A model generated the notes under the pieces. The model did no database searches and was not told the origin of the DNA. It saw only the letters and a list, made by a program, of their open reading frames with translations. Shown here piece after piece: positions 47,520 to 55,100 of a stretch of 64,000 bases of DNA; position 1 is the stretch's first letter, and each line of letters starts with the position of its first letter. The stretch covers positions 1,550,001 to 1,614,000 of the forward strand of contig NZ_JAGPYQ010000001.1 in NCBI RefSeq assembly GCF_018070025.1, written 5' to 3'. The translations under genes and the position numbers were made by a program. The stretch comes from Streptomyces liliiviolaceus. GTDB taxonomy: Bacteria > Actinomycetota > Actinomycetes > Streptomycetales > Streptomycetaceae.

Positions 47520-49490
47520 GTGCGCAGGCGCAGCATGTCGATCGCGACGACACTCGCGGTCGTCCTCAGCTCCGCGGCTCTGGCCGCGGGCACAGCGGGT
47601 CCGGCGTCGGCCGACGCCGCGAAGGTTCTACCGGTGGCGTCCGTGGGGGACATCGTCGTGGACGGCGCCCACCGGCGCGTGTACGTCTCCGATCCCACCG
47701 GCGGCAAGATCGTCGTCACCGACTACACCGGTGCCGTACGGGCCACCCTGACCGGGCTCTCCGGCGTGAGCGGCCTCGCGCTGTCCGCCGACTCCGGGCA
47801 GGTGTACGCGGCCGTCAAGAACGGCAACCGCATCGTCTCCGTGGAGACCGGCACGTACACCCAGACCGCCAGCTATCCGGTGGGCGCGGCCCCCGTCGAC
47901 CTGGAGGTGGTGGACGGCCGGATCTGGTTCGCCCACGGCACCGACTTCGGCTCGCTCGACGTCTCGGGCGCCGAGCCCGTCGTGCACCTCGCCCAGCGCG
48001 GGGACGTCGGCTTCTCCGGCGGCTTCGGCATGTACCTGGCCTCCGACCCGGCCGTCCCCGGTGTCCTGGCGGTCGGCAACGGCGGCGACCTCGCCGTGTA
48101 CGACGTGTCCGCCGACGGGGCCGCCCTGCGGGTCAAGGGCCGTATGGACACCGCGGTGCGGCAGATCGACCTGACGCCCGACGGCGGCCAGGTCCTCACC
48201 TCGTGGGGCGACCCGGAGTACGGCTACGGCATCGGCGCCTACGCGGCCACCGACCTGACCGAGCAGACCGGTTACCCCATCGACGCCTACCCGAACGCGG
48301 TGCGCGTCGCGCCCGACGGCAGCGTGGCGGGCGGCAGCAGCTCCTGGTACGACCCGGACGTCCACATCCACCGGCCCGGCGACCAGGTGCCGGTGCGGGA
48401 GTACGACTTCCCCAACACCGGCAACAGCAGCGGCGCCGACACCCTCGTGGACGGGGCGCTCGCCTGGGCGCCGGACGCGAGCCAGGTCTTCGCGGTCTCC
48501 GTGAACACCTACGGCACGTACACGCTGCGCGCCCTGTCCGACCCGACGAAGGAGCTGCCCACCCTCAAGGTGTCGGCCCCCACCAAGTCGGACCGCGCCA
48601 AGAAGCTCACCGTCACCGGCAGGCTGACCTCGAAGTCGGCGCTCCCCGCGGGCACCTCCCTGAGCGTGACCCGTACGGACGTCGAGTCGCCGGGCGGCAA
48701 GGCGCTGGCCGCCGTCAGGACGAAGGCGGACGGCAGCTTCTCCTTCGCGGACACCCCGCCCGCCGGCGGCAAGGTCACCTACAAGGTGTCCTACGCGGGC
48801 GACGCCACGCACGGTGCCGCCACCGGCTCCGACGCGGTGGAGGTCTCCCGCAAGGCGACCACGCTGACGCTCGACAACAACGGCAAGGTGTACGGGTACG
48901 GCAAGGACGTCTCCTTCACCGCGCACCTCGGCACGACGTACAAGAACCGTACGGTCGCCATCTACGCGGACCCCTTCGGCTCCGACAAGCCGAAGAAGCT
49001 GCTGAAGACGGCCAAGGTCAACTCCCGCGGCAACCTGTCGGCGACCGTCGACATGACCCGTGACACCACCGTCTCCGCGGTGTTCGCGGGCGACGCGCGC
49101 TACGCCGCCAAGACCGTGAAGTCCACGGCGTACGCCAGGGCGAAGGTCTCCACCACCGTCTCCAAGCACTACAGGACGGCGAAGATCGGCTCCACGACGT
49201 ACCAGTGGTTCCGCAAGAACACCGACCCGAAGTTCACCACCACGATGAACTACTACGCGGGCCGCAAGCAGCGCTTCCAGCTCCAGGTGTACTACCAGGG
49301 CTCCTGGTACGACTCGGGCTCCGAGTACTTCGCCGTCGGCACCAACGGCAAGTCGGTCGTGACCCTGGAGGCGCCGGGCGAGTCCGGCATCCGGGCCCGC
49401 GTCCGCTCGTCGTACATCAACGGCTCGTCCGGCGACACGGTCAACTCCACGACCCACGGCGCCTGGAAGTACATCACCTTCACCAACTAG
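47520..49490 (+). CDS. Secreted beta-propeller/Ig-like repeat protein
   Basis: 656 residues from a GTG at 47520 (VRRRSMSIATTLAVVL), giving a proper signal peptide; an ATG at 47535 is an alternative. A YncE/NHL-like propeller covers about 35-340 (VGDIVVDGAHRRVYVSDPTGGKIVVTDYTG, then LALSADSGQVYAAVKNGNRIVSVETG, DLTPDGGQVLTSWGD). Next come two Ig-like segments of about 90 residues (LKVSAPTKSDRAKKLTVTGRL, TTLTLDNNGKVYGYGKDVSFTAHLG), and a Tyr-rich C-terminal domain (KHYRTAKIGSTTYQWFRKN to HGAWKYITFTN). It is probably an adhesive or wall-associated protein; no enzyme motif is seen. Confidence 0.75.
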   Translation: MRRRSMSIATTLAVVLSSAALAAGTAGPASADAAKVLPVASVGDIVVDGAHRRVYVSDPTGGKIVVTDYTGAVRATLTGLSGVSGLALSADSGQVYAAVKNGNRIVSVETGTYTQTASYPVGAAPVDLEVVDGRIWFAHGTDFGSLDVSGAEPVVHLAQRGDVGFSGGFGMYLASDPAVPGVLAVGNGGDLAVYDVSADGAALRVKGRMDTAVRQIDLTPDGGQVLTSWGDPEYGYGIGAYAATDLTEQTGYPIDAYPNAVRVAPDGSVAGGSSSWYDPDVHIHRPGDQVPVREYDFPNTGNSSGADTLVDGALAWAPDASQVFAVSVNTYGTYTLRALSDPTKELPTLKVSAPTKSDRAKKLTVTGRLTSKSALPAGTSLSVTRTDVESPGGKALAAVRTKADGSFSFADTPPAGGKVTYKVSYAGDATHGAATGSDAVEVSRKATTLTLDNNGKVYGYGKDVSFTAHLGTTYKNRTVAIYADPFGSDKPKKLLKTAKVNSRGNLSATVDMTRDTTVSAVFAGDARYAAKTVKSTAYARAKVSTTVSKHYRTAKIGSTTYQWFRKNTDPKFTTTMNYYAGRKQRFQLQVYYQGSWYDSGSEYFAVGTNGKSVVTLEAPGESGIRARVRSSYINGSSGDTVNSTTHGAWKYITFTN

Positions 49491-49504
49491 GGGGTCCGGT
49501 CCGG

Positions 49505-49539
49505 CGCCTGGCCGTGTCGATCGACCGGCCGGTCAGGCG
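49505..49539. terminator. Hairpin between convergent genes
   Basis: CGCCTGGCCG and CGGTCAGGCG pair over ten bases with one G-T wobble. The right arm includes the stop codon of the HmuS-like gene. Probable end of both transcripts. Confidence 0.5.
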
Positions 49540-50450
49540 TCGGGCAGGGACGCCGCCAGGTGTTCCCACGCCGTGTGCACGTCCTCGCCGACCATCCCGA
49601 ACTGCGTGACGACCGCGACACAGCGCCCGTCCCCGTCGTCGAGTTCGAGCGCCGAGGTCGGGCCGTGCGCGGCCGTCGAGCGCACCAGACGGCAGGCCCG
49701 GACGCCCGCGAGGTCGATCTCCACCGAGCTGTCCGCGATCGCCGCGAACACCCGCCCGCCGACGGTCCGGTCGGTGACGTGCACCCGGCCCCCGCACGCC
49801 TGCAGGGCACCGGGGCCGAACACCGCGATCCCGATCGGCAGCCCGACGGAACAGACGTGGTCGAGGACCGCGGGCACGACATCGGTCTCGATCGCCCGGT
49901 GCTCGCCGCGGTAGCGGTGGAAGGCCGCGCGCCGGGCGGCCCCGCCGTCCGCCAGCACCGCGTCCAGCTGGGCGAGTTGGTCGCCGTTCTCCCAGTCAGG
50001 CACCCCGGGCGCGGTGGCCGGTCCGGCCGCCGGGAGGCCCGGGGCGACCGTGCCGGCGAGCCCGGCCAGCAGCCGGTCCCCCTCGGAGAGCAGCCGCCCC
50101 TGGTGCACGGTCCGGCCGTCCGCGTCGAGCAGGCTCAGGGCGACCGTGCCGCCGTCCTCGTCCCGCGCGACCACGGCCGAGGCGATCGAGCCGCCGTCGA
50201 CACGCAGCGCGATCGAGCCCGGGTGGACGGCGAACGCCTCCCCGAGCAGGCTCGGGACCGCGTAGCTGCCCGCCTGCTCGATCCGGGCGACCGGTCCTCC
50301 GGTGATCGCCTGGACGTACTGGAAGAGCGTCAGGCACCGGGCCAGTTCGGGCATCCGCGCGTCGATCAGCCGCACGCTGCTGTTCCGTCTGCCGCAGCAC
50401 CCCTCGAACGCGCACTGCCCGTGCCGGTAGGGGTCGTCGTGGTCCGTCAT
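49533..50450 (-). CDS. HmuS/ChuX-like (haem-handling) protein
   Basis: 305 residues from an ATG at 50450, two bases past the reductase stop. It appears to hold two copies of the haem-utilisation fold. The C-terminal half follows HemS/HmuS: LPIGIAVFGPGALQACGGRVHVTDRTVGGRVFAAIADSSVEIDLAGVRACRLVRS, then TSALELDDGDGRCVAVVTQFG. The N-terminal half has the parallel GSIALRVDGGSIASAVVARDE and VALSLLDADGRTVHQGRL. An extra N-terminal Cys cluster (QCAFEGCCGRRN) could bind metal. HmuS proteins bind and can degrade haem. The match is by pattern, not strong identity, so function is tentative. Last gene of the iron-box operon. Confidence 0.55.
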   Translation of the reverse strand: MTDHDDPYRHGQCAFEGCCGRRNSSVRLIDARMPELARCLTLFQYVQAITGGPVARIEQAGSYAVPSLLGEAFAVHPGSIALRVDGGSIASAVVARDEDGGTVALSLLDADGRTVHQGRLLSEGDRLLAGLAGTVAPGLPAAGPATAPGVPDWENGDQLAQLDAVLADGGAARRAAFHRYRGEHRAIETDVVPAVLDHVCSVGLPIGIAVFGPGALQACGGRVHVTDRTVGGRVFAAIADSSVEIDLAGVRACRLVRSTAAHGPTSALELDDGDGRCVAVVTQFGMVGEDVHTAWEHLAASLPDA

Positions 50451-50452
50451 GC

Positions 50453-52198
50453 TCAGTACACGTCCCGTACGTAGCGCTTCGCCCGGCGCAGATCCGCCAG
50501 GTACTCGGCGGCGTCGGCGTTGCCGCGTCCGCGCTGTCCGGCGATGACGCCCAGCAGGGCCGCCTCGACGTCCTTCGCCATCCGGGAGGCGTCACCGCAG
50601 ACGTAGACGTGCGCGCCGTCCTCCAGCCAGGCGTACAGCTCGCGGGCCTGCTCCCGCATCCGCGTCTGGACGTACACCTTCTCGGTCTGGTCGCGCGAGA
50701 ACGCGAGGTCGAGCCGGGTGAGGACGCCGCTGTCGCGCAGTTCGGCCAGCTCGTCCTCGTACACGAAGTCGGTGGCGCGGTGGCGGTCGCCGAAGAACAG
50801 CCAGTTGCGCCCCTCGGCGCCCCGCGCGGCCCGCTCGTGCAGGAAGCCGCGGAAGGGCGCGACGCCCGTGCCGGGGCCGATCATGACCATCGGGGTGTCG
50901 TCGTCGGCGGGGACGCCGAAGGAGGCGTTGGGCTGGAGGTAGACGCCCACGGGCGCCTCCTCGCCGACCCGGTCCGCGAGATACGACGAGGTGACCCCCG
51001 CGTACGTGCGCCCGCCGGTGTCGTAGCGGACGGACGCGACGGTGAGGTGGATCCGGTCCGGGTGGGCGAGCGGGCTCGACGAGATCGAGTACTGGCGGGC
51101 CTGCAACGGCCGCAGGAGCGGCAGCAGTTCGGCCGGTCCGGGTGCGGCCGGTCCGGCGTCCCGGAGCAGGTCGAGCACGTCCCGGCCCCACAGCCAGGAC
51201 TCCAGGTCGGACCGGTCGCCGTGCGCGACGACCGCGGCCAGCTCGCTCGACGGCGCCCGCTCCACGAGGTCGGCGATCAACTCCTTGGACGGCGTACGGA
51301 TCTCGCGCTCGGCACGCAGCAGTCGGGCGGTCTCCTCGTCGCCGCCCGCGCCCAGGTGATCGAGGAGCGCGCCGACCAGCGCGTCGTCGTTCAGCGGTAC
51401 GACGGCCAGCGCGTCGCCGGCCTGGTAGGTGATGCCGCTGTCGCCGAGGTCGAACTCGTAGTGGCGGATCTCCTTCGCGCTGTCCGGCGAGGACAGCAGC
51501 CTGTTCACCAGGAGGCGGGAGGGGTAGGGGGTGCGCTTGTTCCAGGGGGAGCGGGTGCGGGCGGCCGGGGCGCTCGCGGCGGAGGCCGTGGTGGCGGTCG
51601 CCGTCGTCGTGCCGGTCTCGGCGGTCAGCCGGTCCAGGACCGCGGTCGTCCAGGCAGCCGCGGGCTCCTCGAAGTCGACGTCGCAGTCCACGCGGTCGTG
51701 CAGCCGGGTGGCCCCCAGCTGTTCCAGACGGGTGTCGATGAGCTTCGCCGCCTGGCAGAAGTCGTCGTACCCCCGGTCGCCGAGCCCGAGGACCGCGTAG
51801 CGCAGCCCGTCCAGGCGCGGCGCGGTGTCGGCCTGGAGCGACTCCCAGAACAGCCCGGCGTTGTCGGGCATCTCGCCCTCGCCGTACGTCGAGGCGAGGA
51901 CGAGCACGTGGGACATGGCGGCGAGCCGTTCGGGTGTGACGGCGTCGAGCGCGGTGGCGGTCCCGCCGAGGCCGTGCGCGCGGGCCCCGGCGACGACCTC
52001 ACCGGCGAGGAACTCGGCGTTCCCGGTCTGGGTGCCGAACAGCACGTCGACCGTCGCCGTGGGCGCGTCGGCCGCGGCGGACGCCCGGCGTCCGGCCGCG
52101 GCGACACCGGCGATGAACCCGGCGAGCCAGGCCTCCTGCGCGGCGGAGAACGGCGCGTCGGCCGGGATGAGGAGCCCGGTCGGGGGCATGGGCGTCAC
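50453..52198 (-). CDS. CysJ-like diflavin NADPH reductase
   Basis: 581 residues from a GTG at 52198 overlapping the GltB-like stop by four bases. A flavodoxin domain (about 48-190; VLFGTQTGNAEFLAGEV, STYGEGEMPDNAGLFWESL, GLGDRGYDDFCQAAK) is followed by an FAD domain (RQYSISSSPLAHPDRIHLTV, TYAGVTSSYLADR) and an NADPH-binding domain (GPGTGVAPFRGFLHER, WLFFGDRHRATDF, YVCGDASRMAKDVEAAL, C-terminal RYVRDVY). This is the sulfite reductase alpha/cytochrome P450 reductase architecture. No sulfite reductase haemoprotein gene (cysI) is near, so its electrons probably go to a neighbour: the GltB-like or HmuS-like protein. Confidence 0.88.
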   Translation of the reverse strand: MTPMPPTGLLIPADAPFSAAQEAWLAGFIAGVAAAGRRASAAADAPTATVDVLFGTQTGNAEFLAGEVVAGARAHGLGGTATALDAVTPERLAAMSHVLVLASTYGEGEMPDNAGLFWESLQADTAPRLDGLRYAVLGLGDRGYDDFCQAAKLIDTRLEQLGATRLHDRVDCDVDFEEPAAAWTTAVLDRLTAETGTTTATATTASAASAPAARTRSPWNKRTPYPSRLLVNRLLSSPDSAKEIRHYEFDLGDSGITYQAGDALAVVPLNDDALVGALLDHLGAGGDEETARLLRAEREIRTPSKELIADLVERAPSSELAAVVAHGDRSDLESWLWGRDVLDLLRDAGPAAPGPAELLPLLRPLQARQYSISSSPLAHPDRIHLTVASVRYDTGGRTYAGVTSSYLADRVGEEAPVGVYLQPNASFGVPADDDTPMVMIGPGTGVAPFRGFLHERAARGAEGRNWLFFGDRHRATDFVYEDELAELRDSGVLTRLDLAFSRDQTEKVYVQTRMREQARELYAWLEDGAHVYVCGDASRMAKDVEAALLGVIAGQRGRGNADAAEYLADLRRAKRYVRDVY

Positions 52199-55100
52199 GC
52201 GGTCACCGTCTCGGTCGTCTCGGTCGGGGCCTGCGGGGCGCGGCGGCTCGCCAGGTCGTCGAGCGCCGCCGTCGCGAGCAGTTCGTCGAAGCGGGCGGCC
52301 CGTACGCGGCCCGCGTTCTTGGCGTTCTGGTGCATGATCCAGCCGTAGGTGCCGGGCGCGTCCACGCTGAGGTTGTTGCGCTGCCGCAGTGCGCGCTTGT
52401 AGTCGTCGAGGCGCTTGACCGCGATGAGCGTGGCCAGTTCGTCGTCGTCGAACCGCTCCAGCGTGCCGCGCAGATACTTCACGACCCGCTGCTTGACGAA
52501 GAAGTCCTCGGTGAGCACCAGGTTGCGGACCGCCCCGGCGATCCGCGGGTCGTCCGGGCCGCTCGCCCCGGGCACCCGCTGGAGCGCGAGATCCTGCGCG
52601 ACCCCGAGCACGGTGTACGACGACAGCAGCGAGAACATGTCGTCGCCGCCCTGGTCGCCGAAGGCCGGGGCACGGCCGCCGAGCACGGTCCGGCGGTCGC
52701 GGTAGTCGACCTTGAACGCGCGGAGCTTGTCCGTCGCGATCGAGGTCGCCAGCTCGTCGAGGAGCTGCCCCCGGCTCGCCGCGGCGAGGATCTCACCGGC
52801 GTCCTGGTACAGGAGCAGCGCCCGGGGCATCCCGCAGTACACGTGCCGCCGCTCGGACTCCCAGTCCGCCAGCAGCCGGGCCGCGAGCGGGGAGCCGGTG
52901 GCCTCCAGATGCCAGGCCAGCAGCAGTCGTACGGCCTCCTCGTGGAAGGCGCCGTGCCCGGTGTCGGTCACCGGGAACACCAGCAGCGAGTCGGCGCTCA
53001 CCCGGTCGCGGACCTCGCCCGAGGGGTCGTACTGGTAGAGGAACCCGCCGCTCATGCCGTTGCCGAGGCCCTTGCCGAAGCCGCCGAGGTTCAGGACGGT
53101 GCCGCCGGTCATGTACTCGCAGCCGAAGTCGCCGACGCCCTCGACGACCGCGGTCGCCCCGGAGTTGCGTACCGCGAACCGGTCGCCCGCCTCCCCCTGC
53201 ACGAACGTCCGGCCGCCGGTCGCGCCGAACAGCGCGAAGTTCCCGACGAGCACGTTCCCGCCGCGCTCCGCGCTACCGCCGCCCGGGGCGCGGACGACGA
53301 TCCGGCCGCCGCTCTGGCTCTTGCCGACACCGTCGTTGGCGGTGCCGGTGTGTTCGAGGGCGATGCCGTCGTTGCAGAACACGCCGTACGACTGACCGGC
53401 GGACCCGGTGGTACGGATCCGGACGGCGCCGTCGACGAGGCGGCGCCGGCCGCGGTCGTCGACGGTGACGGCGGGTACGCCGGTGTCGCTCCTGCGGCCG
53501 TCGTGGTTGAGGAGCCGCTCGATGTCGATGGAGAGCTGGCCGCCGACGGACTTGTCGCTGTTGCGGAGCCGGACGCCCTCGACGAGCAGCGCCGGCTCGC
53601 GCCGGTCGAGGAGCGCGGCGCGGACCCGCTCGATGAGCGCGTCGTCGGTGGTGAAGTCCTTCTCCAGGTATTCGGGGTCCGTGACGGCCTTCTCCGGCAC
53701 GCGCGCGAGCAGCCGACGCACGTCGAGCCGCCCGACGCTCGCGGGATGGTCGAGGAGCTGCAGCAGATCCGTCCGCCCGCGCGCCTCCCGCAGGGACCGC
53801 AGGCCCAGCCGGGCGAGGATCTGCCGGACGTCGTGCGCGATGTTGAGCAGGTACTGGGCGAGCGCGCGCGGGTCGCCCTCGAAGGCCTCGGCGTTCGTGG
53901 TGAGCCCGGCCGGGCACTTCACGTTGCAGTTCTTCGCCATGACACAGCCGAGCATCATGAGCGCGGTCGTGCCGAACTCGAAGCTGTCGCCGCCGAGGAG
54001 CGCGGAGGTGACGACGTCGGAGCCGGTCTGGTGCGCGCCGGAACAGCGCAGGACGACCTTCTGGCGCAGCCCGTTGGCGACGAGCGCCTGGTGCACCTCG
54101 GCGACACCGATCTCCGCGGACCGTCCGGCGTACTTGAGGCTGGTGACGGCCGCGGCGCCCGTGCCGCCGGTGTTCCCGGCGACGTTGATGACGTCCGCGC
54201 CCGCCTTGGCGACACCGACCGCGATGGTGCCGATGCCCTCCGAGGACACCAGCTTCACGACGACCCGTACCCGGGCGGCCTTGCAGTCGTGGATGAGCTG
54301 CGCGAGGTCCTCGATCGAGTACGTGTCGTGGTGCGGGGGCGGAGAGATCAGCTCGATGCCGGGGGTGCCGCCGCGGGCGGCGGCGATGTCGACCGTCACC
54401 TTCGGCGCGGGCAGCTGACCGCCCTCGCCGGGCTTGGCGCCCTGCCCGATCTTGATCTCCAGTTCCTCCAGCATCGGATCGGCGAGATAGCCCGCCCAGA
54501 TGCCGAACCGGCCGGACGCGAACTGCTTGATCCGGGAGCCGCGGATGGTCCCGTAGCGGGAGTGGTGTTCGCCGCCCTCGCCGCTGTTCGACAGGGCGCC
54601 GACCATGTTCGTGCCGTGCGCGACGGCCTCGTGCGCGGTCGCCACGAGCGCCCCGTGGCTCATCGCGCCGGAGGCGAGCACGCAGGTGATCTCGTGCGCG
54701 GGCCGCACCTCGTCGAGGGGCACGCTCGCGGGCGCGCTCTCCAGCAGCCCGAGCAATCGCGCGGCGGTGCCGGTGGCGGTGACGGTGACACCGTCCGCGT
54801 CGGCCTCCAGCGTCTCGACCTGGCCGGGATGCGCGAGGGCGAGCCCGCCGGCGAGGGCGAGGTGCCGCTCGGCGGGGTCGTCGGGCCCGGCGGCGGAGGG
54901 GCTGCCGGGGGTGAGCCGCAGGCGCAGGGTCACACCGCCGTCGGCGGCCGGGTCCGTGGCGGACACGGCCGTCACGGTGACCCCGCGCACCATGACGCTC
55001 GCGTTGCCGTCGGTGGAGAACCGGCCCAGTTCGCGGGCGAAGTCCTGAGGGGTGCGCAGGCCCGTGACGTCCGCGGGCAGGGCCAGTACGTCGCGCAGTG